Translations under genes and position numbers: made by a program
Shown here: positions 51,003 through 62,014 of the stretch, piece by piece
Numbering within the stretch: the stretch's first letter is position 1
How the letters are laid out: each line of letters opens with the position of its first letter
Notes under the pieces: model-generated
Database searches by the model: none
What the model was told of the DNA's origin: nothing
The model's input: only the letters and a program-made list of their open reading frames with translations
NCBI GenBank assembly: GCA_973895155.1
Contig: OZ316892.1
Location: forward strand, 30,256,001 to 30,320,000
Source: Marsupella aquatica
Taxonomy: Eukaryota > Marchantiophyta
Length of the DNA stretch: 64,000 nucleotides
Reading direction: 5' to 3'

Positions 51003-51919
51003 TGTAGTTTGCTATGAAGAACCAAAAACACATTTATAGGTCTTCAAACTCGGTATTCATTCCCGTAAAGAACAAGATGGGGGTGGTTTGATACATAAAA
51101 ACACAAATGAGAGTTTAAGAACTCTCTTTAACACATAGTAATCAGAATTGATTACTTTAATAAGGTATTTTGAAGATCGCTCCACAGCGGTGAGTAGTTT
51201 TCAATGATAACTCAGCATCAGGTAACCATAAATTAATGAAAAGGAAATGATTAACAAAACACAAGAGAAAATAATCTCAAAGTACGCTAAGGGAGTCTGG
51301 AATAGACCAAGGTTACTCCTTAGACATAAGTCAAAATGAAAAGACTTAAGGACTCAAATCCACGTTTGCTTTTCAGATCTAAAATGCTTACTAGAGTACC
51401 TTTTAAAATGCCGTCAACATGTCTTATCCTTTCTTTCTAAGTGGTACTCAGATAAGATCTAAAAGGTAGCTACTTCAACATTTAGATGGTACTAAGCAAC
51501 ATGAAAGAAAATCCATCAATTTCAATGAGACTTAAACTCAATGAGTTAACTTCAAGAACTCAAGAGATTGTAATGAGTCACCAATAAGGAATCTATCATT
51601 ACAACTCAAAAGATTTGCACAAAAGGAATTTTACTTCCTGTGTTTATAATCATAGATAAAAACACAAGAAGGAGGTAAGTCTCTCCAAATGTTAAACCTG
51701 ATCTCGAACTCATAGATTCATGATCAACTAGTTTAACACAAGGAAGAGGCAGAAATGCATAACTTAACCATAAACTACACTAGTGGTGGAGGGGTCTTAT
51801 AGTAAAATCCTACAGGGTAAGAGGTCATAGAGTCGAAGAGACATGCCTCTTCATACTCCTCAAAAAGTCAAAACAGTGATTCAGTAAGTGAAAAGCCAAG
51901 AAATGGCTAAGTAAGAACC

Positions 51920-51996
51920 CGTAAAAGCGTAAAAGCGTAAAGACGTAAACTCGTAAAAGCATAAAAACGTAAAGGCGTAATCCGGTAAATGCGGTA
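51920..51996. repeat. GCGTAAA minisatellite, left end of the 4-kb insertion
   Basis: Roughly eight degenerate units such as AAGCGTAAA, AGACGTAAA and AGGCGTAAT. A related array lies at 54794-54935 (GGCGTAAACTTGTAAC, GCGTAAACCTG, GCGTAAATGCGTAATCC). Confidence 0.85.
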
Positions 51997-52196
51997 GACT
52001 TAAAGACTTACCAAATTCAACTATTTTTAACTTTCTACTCCTGGCTCGGAAAATTCTGAAATTTTTCCAGTGAGTTTCTCTACGTATAGACTATGTACTA
52101 AAGGAGTTTCATAGCTTTTAAAGCTCTAGAACACATTTTGAAAAATAGGGAAAAATGCACTATTCTTAAAACTAATTAAAACACTTAGATTCTGCC

Positions 52197-54626
52197 TCAA
52201 GCTTGTTGTCGGATGTCGTCTGGTTCGAGTAGCTCCACTGCTGTGATAGTTCGATTCTGTGTAACTTCCATCAGCTCAGCTTGGCGTGAGGACCCTCGTG
52301 AGTAGGGTAGGCATCTCAATTGCCTTTCAGGATACATCAGGGGCATTCTTCTCCTTAGATAACATATGTCTATTCGAAGAGCTTCTCTATATATCCCAAT
52401 CACGTCATAATTATTGCAAGTAGCAGCATATACTTGGGGATAATGGTATAGAAATTCATCAGAGTTCAGCATCCTGGAATAGAAAGGGTGAAGCCTCCAT
52501 TTGACATCTCTGAAATACCGGTTGAAGTTGGCTAGAGTTTGAGAGGTGACATTGTTCTAGATCCTCTGTTTCTCAGCTAATGAATTGGCTGAAACAAGGG
52601 TAACCTTGGGCTCTCGAGGAAGGTAAGCGTTCTGGGGAGAAGTAGATTTCTTACTCTGCATGAGAAAAGAAATCACAAAATCTAGGGCATAAGCTGCTAA
52701 ATTTCCAAAATATGCTAGGGCTAAATCTGGATCCTCCACTTCTACATCACCCTGAAGTAGCATCACAGCAAGAATGGGTCGGAAGTAGAGAGAGTCAGTC
52801 CAAAACTCGTCGAATTGTGCCATCTCCACTCTGGAAGTTCCACAACACCTGAGGTCGAAGATATAACTCGCCTCTGTCTTCTTGAGATAGTAGTATTTCC
52901 AAAATTCTCCAACCGGTGGTCTGTTGGCCTGCATAATCTTACAGGTCTCCACATACCTGTGCACTTGGGACTCTGGATGTCTCGGGTATCTACTCTCGAT
53001 GGTGGCATTCCGAGGTGTTTGAGTAGATGAGGTGACAACTGCTACTAAGTTTGGATGGGATCTTAAGGCAGTATCAACATCTTCAAATCCCTACCTTGGG
53101 GATGACTCAAGAGAATTATCATAAGATCTATAAGTTTCACCATCTGAGGGTGGATCGGAGTCTTCAGGTATATCTTCTCTGACGTAAGGGTGTTCATATT
53201 GTGTCCGATTGTAGGTGGGTCCTTCTGTGGGTTCATAGTTGGAATCAGGGCTGTAGGGTTGCGAACCTGGGCTAGGAGTGGGACTAGCAGTTGGACATTG
53301 TTGGATCAAGTTGCGGACCACAGATGCTATCTGTCGAGGTTCACACTGTAGTAGTTCTAACAAGTCATCCACAATGGCCACACAGCTGATACTATCTGTT
53401 ACTGGAATAGGCTCACTTGTTTCTAGGGGAGGGGGGTGTACAGTGACAGGAGTACAGATCACAAACTCCATTGGTGCTGGTTCTCTTGGGGGAGAGGTTA
53501 TTCTGACAGGGCTTAGCTGATCATGAAATGGTGATCCCAAACTAACAACCTCCATTCTCAAATTATTAACAGCATCATATAGTCCATCATCACTGCAACT
53601 GAGGAGAGATATCAACTTATCAATAAGCTGCTGATTCGACTCTGCCTTCGAAGGAGTGGACCTGGTGGTCTCATGAGGAGTAGCATCAGTTGGTGTAGCA
53701 ACATCGTCTTGTTGATGAATGCTCCTTACTTCTTCAGCTTCTAGTGCATCTGCATCCATAGTTCGGCTAGGGAAATTCTCATTACTTATTGATTGGCAAA
53801 CAACTTCCCTGCTATGCATAGGGGGATGTGTAGGGATTTCTAATGAAGTATCCTCCATAGGAACATCAGCATTCTCCTCAACGTTCTGATCATTCGAATT
53901 CAATGGGGTGACATGTACAATGTCCTCCATATGAATTTCTTCTTCAATACCCAAGTCAATCAGGAGTAACCCCCTCTCTGTCTCTTCCTCCAGATATAAA
54001 CAGTCATGAGTATAATAGAGCTGAGAGAGATAATTCTGTAAACAAGTGGTCCTCCCTGCTTCCAAGCTCCTTACTTGATCCTTTATTACATTAAACAGAA
54101 GTAGGGCCCAATTTACTTTTATAGCTCCACTGTGAGCAGCTACAATGGTGTTAGCCAAGGCCACAGGACAGAGAGTTGGCTTTTTCGGATGAAGAATGGG
54201 TACCAGAAATTCCATGAGCACTCTCAATTCAGGATAAGTACACTGGGACAAGTTCCAACCATTCTTGGCATTTCGAGTTCCTGAGAAGTATGGAGCAGAT
54301 AAGTCCTGCTTCTTGGAATATAACGCCTCTCCTTCTGACGGGCATCCAAAGGCGTAAGCAATTTGCTCAACAGTCCACAGGCTGGGGTGAGCTCGAATCG
54401 TTTGCCTGAATTCAATCGAGATGATAGTCCCCTTCACAAAATCCTGCAAGTAGGAGTCGAGCTCAACATTCCAGGGGATCCTGAGCAAGCGCTCCAATCC
54501 TAAGTGCTGTAAAGAGTCTTGTAAATTAGAAAGACTATCAGGCGCTCGTGGTATACGAGATGCCACTACTTTTAAGATTGCTAGAGCTTCAATTTGATAC
54601 TGTTCCTTAGCACCCAGGTTCGCCAT
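52197..54626 (-). CDS. Accessory ORF of the 4-kb insertion, with two in-frame TAG codons
   Basis: The best start is ATG at 54626 (MANLGAKEQYQIEAL). A longer frame opens at 54830, but only the part from 54626 aligns with element C. The globular domain covers about residues 20-225: LGLERLLRIPWNV, HPSLWTVEQIAYAFGCPSEG, NGWNLSQCTY, LMEFLVPILHPKKPT and NWALLLFNVIKDQVRSLEAG. Acidic and Pro/Ser-rich linker follows. TAG at 53091-53093 and TAG at 52557-52559 interrupt a frame that is otherwise open to 52197, with folded-looking segments after each (EFWKYYYLKKTEASYIFDL; FYSRMLNSDEFLYHYPQV). The total of about 810 codons is close to the element C ORF. Decay or readthrough are both possible. Confidence 0.75.
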
Positions 54627-55033
54627 AGCTGCAACGGTGATTTGCGTGCTACGAAGGTTGCTTTCAAAGAGAAAGAGCAAGTGAATAGGGGTGGTGAAAA
54701 TACAGGAGTGAGCGCCTGATCTCTGTGCTTGATTCCTATCAAGGTATGAAGTCCCCAATCCATTTCTAAGTCCCGTTGCGAAGTTAGCCGTAGCGACGTA
54801 ACGTGAACTTTCCTTAAACGCGTAAGGCATAAGCCATAATCCTGTATTGGCGTAAACTTGTAACAGCGTAAACCTGTAAACCCGTAACGTTCTTACGCGT
54901 AAATGCGTAATCCCGTTATAAAGTATACCCGTAGTTTACACTTGGCATTTTAACAGCAACAGCAGGCTTAAATACTGTAAAAAGTTTAAATTTTTCAGTA
55001 ATTTCAGGTATTCGGTATTACCCAATACTCACA

Positions 55034-55257
55034 GGGAAGACAAGGGAAGGCCTAGATTAGGCCGGCTACGTATCTCATGACCCGATGAAGGATCTGTCCA
55101 GTATATGTGTGTAAAATGTTAATAGTAGTAGTAGAAGGAGGTTAGCAGCGTCCCATGCCGCCAAGCCACGAAAACGGCCTCGCCTAGGATGAAACCTGCG
55201 GGAATCGGCTTGCGTAGGGGGGTTTCTTGGGTTTGGGGAGCCATGGGACGAACCACA
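55034..55257 (+). mobile_element. Family A LTR fragment, right part
   Basis: Matches 29813-30035 and ends in GAACCACA. It is joined directly to accessory ORF A sequence instead of a primer binding site. Confidence 0.88.
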
Positions 55258-55517
55258 GGTATGAGCAACGTCAATCAAGCTGCTCATTTTTGGGGATGCC
55301 TATTAGAACGGACAACTGAGTACATTGGGACCTACAAGGACAAAGAATCGGAGAGAGCCGCTCGAGAACGACAGGAGCTCGCTCGACTGTGGGAGCTGCA
55401 GAAGTCTGCCTTCTTAGGAGGAGAACTCATCACGGCTGAATTCCTGTGGATGCGTACTGCCGACAAACTTGACAATCTTTTGTTTTGTGAGAACAGAATA
55501 GTCGGCATCCGGGAAGT
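55258..55517 (+). pseudogene. Accessory ORF A N-terminal domain fragment
   Basis: ATG at 55261. Encodes AAHFWGCLLERTTEYIGTY and LLFCENRIVGIRE, a second copy of 25736-25997. It is cut at GTTGTCACG, where family B sequence begins. Confidence 0.85.
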
Positions 55518-56399
55518 TGTCACGTCGTCAGCCTAGGCCTTAACCCGGGCTTTGGCTTAGACAGGCACATCCTTTGTCAAAATGAGGGTTCGGGCAGGGA
55601 GGGAGGCACGGAATGCACCTAACTCACGTAAACTAGCGCTAAGTGCGCATATGGTCGTATACGGACACCTCCTAGGTATGGTTTGTGTTCCGCCGCCGGA
55701 ATGTACCTCAGTCGATAGCAGGATCAACCCCGGCTTACGGGCTTCTAAGCCTTCGTGTTGTCCGCCTTCGATCCGGATTCAACAATATGGGTCCTCAACC
55801 CGGGCTTGCAACCACTTACCCGCAAGCTGCACCCCGTGCACAACTTGGGTAGTGCGTTCGGCCAAGCGTTGGCACCTATACACGAGATTCACACATATAC
55901 ATACGCACAAGCATACAATCTCGATTTACACGAAGGAAATAATGGGAAGGGATTTTACTACATAGGAGACATATGCGTACACTTAGTTGACCCGAAAGCT
56001 CTAGAATGTACAGGTCCAAGGCCGAGGGTGTACACTACAACGGAGCCCGGCTCCGCACTCGCCCAGCGAGCTTAGTCCTACGCCCTCCCCTTGGTACTCT
56101 TTCACTCCCAGAGGTCGGGACTCCCCGCACATACCGCGGATGTCCAACACTGAGACTAAAACCCCCCCCTTGCCTCTACCAAGGGGTGCACTAAATACTA
56201 AGGGCCGAGGAACAGAGTGCCCTCGTGCCCAAAGATTTGCTAACTAAGGTCCTAACTAAGCTGGCTGTCAGGCCGGAAAATGGCTTGTCTTATTAGAAGA
56301 TCCTATTCTATGCAGGCTGGACAGCATGGTAGTGCTGCTTTAACTAGGGCAGGTGCTTATCCCTATAGCTTGATTTAGCTATTCCTAACTCTATTTTAA

Positions 56400-57063
56400 T
56401 CCTACTCCACCGCTAATGCCTGGCACGCTTGCCAGAGCCGCCTGAGTGGGAGCGGCTATCCCGCTGCCTTCTGAGTCTGTCGGCATGCTGCTTGAGTAGC
56501 TGGACCTGGTCCAGCAGAGATTTGTTCTTTCGCTTTGCCGCGTCCGCCTCTTCCGCGGCCTCTTGGCATGCCTCTCCAGTTGCTGGGTGTCGCTCGTCAG
56601 CTTATCCACCAACTGGGCCTATTTCGTGGCTTCTCCTTGAAGCCGCACCACCTTTGTCTTCAGGGTGTCAATCTCGGCCGCGTCCCGTTGAGACCAAGAG
56701 TCAGCTTCCTCAAGATCCTTTTGCAAACTGACGGATTGTCCCTTCAAACCGTCAATCTTGGTCCGGAGCCGTGCGATCTTGACGTCCTTTCCGAGCCCGG
56801 CCTGTTCTGCTAAAGCTGCCCAGTGTCCCGAGAGATCTGTTGAGAGAAATCTCCCAACAACCCGTTCAGAAATGTGCCCGACGCAAAGAGTTCTGGATGG
56901 TCTAGACTGTGTCCATCTGGATTTGGGCACGGGCAAACTCCAACCCGTGCGGGAGTAGGAGTGGACACATCCAGCCCTTGAGGTAAGTCGGTCAAAGGGG
57001 CTGGTTCCACTGGAGGTGGGCGGTTCTCCTGCACAACTACGGGGGGTGGCGGAATCTCCTCGA
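56400..57063 (-). pseudogene. Family B unit 1 coiled-coil region, broken
   Basis: Corresponds to 59963-60943 but is several hundred bases shorter and frameshifted. Recognisable pieces include VDKLTSDTQQLE and LKGQSVSLQKDLEEADSWSQ. The downstream arginine-rich GGSGKRARH-like end is present out of frame near 56415. Confidence 0.8.
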
Positions 57064-57900
57064 CTACCTGGCATCTGCTTTGGGTATGGCTTCATCCGGC
57101 CCGGCTTTGATTGCATTGTCCCCATTGATCGCGTCTAAGGTTGCGATAACGTCTATGGGTATGCTTGGCGGGGCGGCAACGGCGGGTTGTGGGGCCGGGG
57201 TAGTAGGGCTTGCAGCTGCCAGACTTCGGGCCTCGGGCTGCGGTCGCCTTACCTGGGCTAGGAACACCCATTTTGACGGGGTCAGCTCGGGCTCGTTGAT
57301 ACACGGGAGGCTGCGGCGGTCAAAACGAGCGTACCACTTGATGATGATTTTGATGTGGCTAGCAAAGTACGCCCTTCCGCCAAGGTACAAAGTCTTTCTT
57401 CTTCGCTCCATCTCCTTGTGGAACTTCTTGACGAAGAAGGACGTCCACTTCCTGGGCCGATAGTTCTCCACCTGGATGACCTGGGCGGCCGATATTTTGC
57501 CTCTGGGTTCCATCATGTGGAGGGCATACCGCTGGAACTCCAGGCGTTTTGCTACCTCTAGGATGAGGGATGTCCTCATTAAGAACCCATTGTCCACTAC
57601 CCCCTCGGCCAGGAAGCTAGAGGACTGGTATTTAGCTCCCTTGCCCCCAGGAGCCCGTGACTCTACTCGGTTTATCCCCTCGGGTAAGCCGAAAATCATT
57701 TTCAGACGTGCCTCATTGAGACACATCACTCTCCCGTGCGCTCGGGTTTGTTGACGGGCCTCGTCAAAGTTTTGAATGAACTCCGTCATATCCTGCCCGT
57801 AGTACCTGCTTCCGTTCCAAGGGAGAGAGGCGAGGTGCTCAAACCCTTGGGTCTTCAGATAGCATGCATGCTTGGGGTGGAGGATGTTCTTGTGAACATT
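57064..57900 (-). pseudogene. Family B unit 1 PF20167-like domain
   Basis: ATG at 57789 opens 241 codons: MTEFIQNFDEARQQT, LNEARLKMIFGLPEG, VDNGFLMRTSL, YALHMMEPRGKISAAQVIQV, FFVKKFHKEMERRRKTLYLG, HIKIIIKWYARFDR. The upstream sequence to about 57900 (HASYLKTQGFEHL-like, with stops) belongs to the same domain, so the ATG is internal. An Ala/Pro-rich linker ends the frame. The FGLP, NGF and PRG/NLP landmarks match accessory ORF A. Confidence 0.75.
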
Positions 57901-58169
57901 GTCCCCATGCGATGTATGGTCAGCTTGGCTACCGCAACCGTGGCCAAATGCAACCCGGATACGGTTGCGGGTTCCTTCCTCTTCCTACCCCGAGATTGAT
58001 TCCTGGGGTGACTAGAAGAGGGGGACATCTCACCTTCCTCTCGGTCAGGTGGTGGTAGCGCGATTGCCGTGAGTATTGGTGTTGGGGCCGCTAGAGTTAC
58101 CGTGTTATCCCCTCAGGCTTGTTGGAGTGGTGCTGGGTTGTTCGGCGCTTGTTGAGTTGTACCCCGTGG

Positions 58170-58799
58170 CTGTCAATTCAGAGGAGGGTGAGCCTCCTCA
58201 TCTTCGGAGCTAGTATTCACCGCATTCACCATGGATCGTACTTGGAGAGGTGGTGGGACCGGTGGCAGGGACCGGCTTGGCTGAGGCCGAGGAGGTGTAG
58301 GTACGAGTATGGGCACGGGTTGGCCGGCCCTGGTCGTTGATGGTAGAGTTGCCATGAAGTTTTGCAGGTGCCGGTGGAGGTTTTCCGAAGCAAGTGCAGA
58401 TGGCGATATCGACCGGGTAGTGTTGAACTTGCTGTTGATGATAGCCTAGACTCGAGCGGGGATGTGGTTGAAGTGGTGTCGCTGCAAGTCGATCGTGCCC
58501 GAGAGAGTGAAGACCGCGTCCGGGAGTCAAAGCAATGCTTCCCAGAAACCGATATATTTGCCTCCGTCGAAGAAGTACCCTGATACCTCTTCGGGTTGGT
58601 AAAGCTCGCTCTGGGACGGGTACTCAAAGTTAAGGAGATAGTGGTGGCGGCCTGCTAGGCGGATGGCTCTCTCGTATTCACGTTTGATCTCGTACCGGCA
58701 CGGGTTGGCGTGTTTTAATGAGTCGGCCAAGTGCCCTCCGATAGACGGGAACTGTGTCCAGAATTGTATGGCCAAACTGGAAAGGATCATGTGCAACAT
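58170..58799 (-). pseudogene. Family B unit 1 N-terminal domain
   Basis: ATG at 58799: LSSLAIQFWTQFPSIGGHLA, REYERAIRLAGRHHYLLNF, GYFFDGGKYIGFWEALL, then a stop at 58527-58529. Beyond it the same frame continues (PDAVFTLSGTIDLQRHHF) with another stop. Intact in unit 2. Confidence 0.75.
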
Positions 58800-58897
58800 T
58801 CAGAGGAGATAGTAGGTGACTAAGGATAAGCAAGGGAGGTGGGGTCGAAGTTGGCACGTGGACTGAAGAACTGGTGCATTGCAAAGGATTGGCCCCC

Positions 58898-58904
58898 TCT
58901 TATA
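58898..58904 (-). promoter_or_regulatory. TATA-like box of family B unit 1
   Basis: The minus strand reads TATAAGA followed by GGGGG, about 100 bases upstream of the ATG at 58799. It is at the same place as the better TATAAAA in unit 2. Confidence 0.5.
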
Positions 58905-59962
58905 CCCTAAGAGCTCATCGATCGCCCGACGCCTCCTCGTTGCTTATAAGCCAAACCTTTCACGCTCGCAGTGTACCAGCCACTTCGCCGGTCCAGGTCA
59001 GCTCGTGTCAGTGGCCGCCTCCTGGAGTTTGTTATACGGTGTCCTGAGGATAAGCAAAGAGGTATGTCACGCCATCGGCTTCGGCCTTAACTCAGGCTTC
59101 AGCTTAGATAGGCACATCCTTCATAAATCTGAGGGTTTGGGCAGGAAGGGAAGCACGTAATGCACCTAATTCTCGTAAACTGGCTCTAAGTGCACATACT
59201 ATTAAATACGGACACCTCCTAGGTATGGTTTGTGTTCCGCCGCCGGAACGTACCTTAGTCGATAGCAGGATCGACCCCAGCTTAAGGGCTTCTAAGCCTT
59301 CGTGCTGTCCGCCTTCAATCCGGATTCGATGATACAGGTCCTCAACCCGTGCTCGCAACCACTTACCCGCAGGCTGCACCCTATGCACGTCTCGGGTAGT
59401 GCGTTCGGCCCCGGCGTTGCCACCCATATACGAGAAACCCACACACATACACGCGCACATGCATACAATCTCGATTTACATGAAGGAAGTCATGGGAAAG
59501 GATTTTACTACAAAGGGGACATATGCGTACACTTAGTTGACCGACAGCCCTGGAATGAACAGGTTCAAGGACGAGGGTGCACACTACAACGGAGCCCGGC
59601 TCCGCACTCGCCCGGCGAGCTTAGTCCTACCCCCTCTCCTTGGTACTCTTTCATTCCCAGAGGTCGGGACTCCCCGCACATACCGCGGACGTCCAACTTT
59701 GAAACTAAAAACCCCCCCTGCCTCTACCAAGGGGTGCACTAAATACTAAGGGCCGAGGGACGGGGTGTCCTCTCGCCCGAAGATTCGCTGACTAAGGTTC
59801 TAACTACGCTGACAGTCAGGCCGGAAAATGGTTGTGTCGTTATTAGAAGATCCTAATCTATGCAGGCCGGACAGCATGGCAACGCTGCTGTACCTAAGGC
59901 AGGTGCCTGTCCCAAGAGCCTGACTAAGCTAGTCCTAATCCTAATCTATTCCTACTCTGCCG

Positions 59963-60943
59963 CTAATGCCTGGCACGCTTGCCAGAGCCGCCTGAATGGG
60001 AGCGACCATCCCGCTGCCTTCGAAGCCTGTCATTGTCCGCCTTGAGGAGCTGGACCTGGTCCAGCAGAGATTCGTTCTCCTGCCTCACCACGTCCGTCTC
60101 CTCTGCTGCCTCCTGACATGCCTCCTCCAGCTGCTGGGCGTCACTCGTCAGTTTACCCGCCAGCTGGTCCTGCTTCTCGGCCTCAGTTTGGAGCCGCACC
60201 ACTTCGGCCTGCAGCGAGGCTATCTCCATCGTGTCCCGCTGGGCCCGTTCCTCGGCCTCCTCCAGGTCTTTCTGCCAGGTGACAGTTTGATTCTTCAAAC
60301 TGTCAATCTGGTTCCGGAGTCGTGTAATCTCGGCCTCGTTCCCCGCTTTGGCCTGTTCGGCTAGGGCGGTAAGAGCGTGCGCCTTCGCTAACAACTCATC
60401 GGTGGCTGCAACCTTGGGTCGAAGTTGTAGAAGCTCAGCCTCTTGAACCGCAACTTTGTTCTTTAGGTACACGGACTCCACCCGGTACCGCTCTATCCTC
60501 TGAAGGGTCTCTGACTGGGCCCGACCTGCCTTTACTGCGGCGACCAACTCCTGATTGAAGAAACAGGCTACCTTCCTGGCCATGAACTCCCCGGTATCCC
60601 GGGCAATTTGACGGGAGAAATCCCCCAGAAGCCCGTTCAGAAACGTACCCGGTATGAAGAGTTCCGGATGGTCCAGGTTGTGCCTGTCCGGAGTGGGGCA
60701 CGGGCAGACGTCAACACGTGCGGGGGCCGGGGCCGTGACATCCAACCCCGGGGAAGTATTGTTGGAAGGGGTTGGAGTGTCCTCCTGCAGCAGCATCTGA
60801 TTCTCCGGATCAGCCGCCGGCGGGTCTTTGGGAGACCCGGGCTTGACTAAGACCTCCGCGGTACCGACCTCTGGATTTGGCCGGGTCGGTTGGATCGCAT
60901 CTTCGGGTGCGGTTACCGACCCTTCCAGTATTTCCTCGGTCAC
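59963..60943 (-). CDS. Family B unit 2 coiled-coil protein region, 326 codons
   Basis: The first 75 residues are Pro/Glu-rich and disordered. FIPGTFLNGLLGDFSRQIAR follows. From about residue 135 to 310 there is a continuous heptad pattern rich in Leu/Glu/Gln/Ala (ITRLRNQIDSLKNQ, LQAEVVRLQTEAEKQDQL, LLDQVQLLKADNDRLRRQRD), ending in a short basic tail (GSGKRARH). It is probably an oligomerisation module and the C-terminal part of the accessory protein; one frame change separates it from the globular domain. The stop is at 59963. Confidence 0.7.
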   Translation of the reverse strand: MTEEILEGSVTAPEDAIQPTRPNPEVGTAEVLVKPGSPKDPPAADPENQMLLQEDTPTPSNNTSPGLDVTAPAPARVDVCPCPTPDRHNLDHPELFIPGTFLNGLLGDFSRQIARDTGEFMARKVACFFNQELVAAVKAGRAQSETLQRIERYRVESVYLKNKVAVQEAELLQLRPKVAATDELLAKAHALTALAEQAKAGNEAEITRLRNQIDSLKNQTVTWQKDLEEAEERAQRDTMEIASLQAEVVRLQTEAEKQDQLAGKLTSDAQQLEEACQEAAEETDVVRQENESLLDQVQLLKADNDRLRRQRDGRSHSGGSGKRARH

Positions 60944-60997
60944 GGCTACCGCTACCTGTGGAGGTGGGGTGGGTGAAGCCTATGTGTCCGCTGGACT

Positions 60998-61823
60998 TCA
61001 GGCCTCGGGCTGAGGTCGTCGCTCCAAGGCCGGAAAAACCCACCGAGCCGGGACCAGCTTTGTAACGTTGACACGGGGGAGGGTTCGTCGATCAAACCGA
61101 GCGTACCACTCGAGGATGATCTCGATGTGGCTAGCAAAATATGCCTTCCCGCCTATGTACAGCGTCTTCCTTTGCCGCTCCATCTCTTCATGGAACTTCT
61201 TGGCGAAGTACGATGCCCACCTCCTAGGTCGATAATTCTCGACCTGGATAACCTGGGCAGCGGAGATCTCACCCCGGGGTTCCATCAGGTGGAGGGCGTA
61301 CCTTTGGAACTCCAGTCGTTCAGCTATCTTGGGGATGAGGCAGGACCTCATCACGAACCCGTTGTCCACTGCTCCCTCTGAGGGAAAACTTGAAGATTGG
61401 TACTTGGCTCCCTTGCCCCCGAGAGCCCGTGATTTGACTCGATGGTCACCTTCGGGTAACCCGAAGATCATCTTGAGCCGTTCTTCCGTGAGGGACATAC
61501 TCCTTCCCCGCAGCCAAGTATGTTGACGCGCGTCGTCATAATTCCTGACGAACTCCGTCATGTCCTCCCCGTAGTACTCAGGTCTTCAGGTACACCGCAT
61601 GCTTGGGATGGAGGATGTTTTTGTGAACGTTTTCCCCCATGCGGTGCATCGTCACCTTGGCTACGGCTACCGTGGCCAACGGTAACCCGGATGTAGTGGC
61701 GGATTCCTTTCTCTTCTTCCCCCTTGACTGGCTCGGGGAAGGCGACACTTCCCCATCCTCCTGATCGGGCCTGGGTAGTGCCACTGCCGTTAGTAATGGG
61801 CCCGGGGTGGCCACGGTCACCAT
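60998..61823 (-). pseudogene. Family B unit 2 PF20167-like domain
   Basis: The frame 61823-61578 carries a basic linker (RGKKRKESATTSG) and the start of the domain (NILHPKHAVYLKT). A deletion of about 40 bp relative to unit 1 shifts the frame near 61577, and ATG 61561 re-opens it: MTEFVRNYDDARQHT, LKMIFGLPEG, VDNGFVMRSCL, YALHLMEPRGEISAAQVIQV, YFAKKFHEEMERQRKTLYIG, HIEIILEWYARFDR. It is clearly the same domain as unit 1. Role unknown. Confidence 0.78.
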
Positions 61824-62014
61824 GTTGTCTGCCGGGGCCGCTCCTTGGGTCCGAGCAGGGGGCGGGGACGATATAGTGTCGGCCCCTGAGCGCTTGTTCC
61901 TCTGGGCCGCCTGGTCAAGGGTGGGGTAGCCTCGTCGTCATCGCTAAGATCCACAGCGTTGATGACGGAGCGTACTTGTGCTGGCTGGGCGATCGGTGGT
62001 GGGGTTTGGCTAGG

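Larger units (their letters stand above)
51003..55033 (-). mobile_element. 4031-bp retroelement-like insertion carrying only an accessory ORF
   Basis: GGGAA is duplicated at 50998-51002 and 55034-55038, and removal of the insert restores family A LTR. The ends are TGTAGTTTGC and TACTCACA, so TG...CA as in LTR elements. I could not find a matching LTR pair. The left 1.2 kb is distantly like the element C LTR (shared TTTAAAATGCCGTCAACATG near 51407), and both ends carry GCGTAAA-type minisatellites (51920-51996, 54794-54935), so the right end may be a truncated LTR. No gag or pol, so it is non-autonomous. Confidence 0.8.
55518..59049 (-). mobile_element. Family B unit 1 (accessory-gene unit, decayed)
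   Basis: It aligns along its length with unit 2 (59065-62834). The left 880 bp (55518-56395) is a non-coding 3' region starting TGTCACG. Then, in minus orientation, come coiled coil, globular domain, N domain and a TATA-like box. Frameshifts, stops and an internal deletion in the coiled coil make it inactive. Confidence 0.75.
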
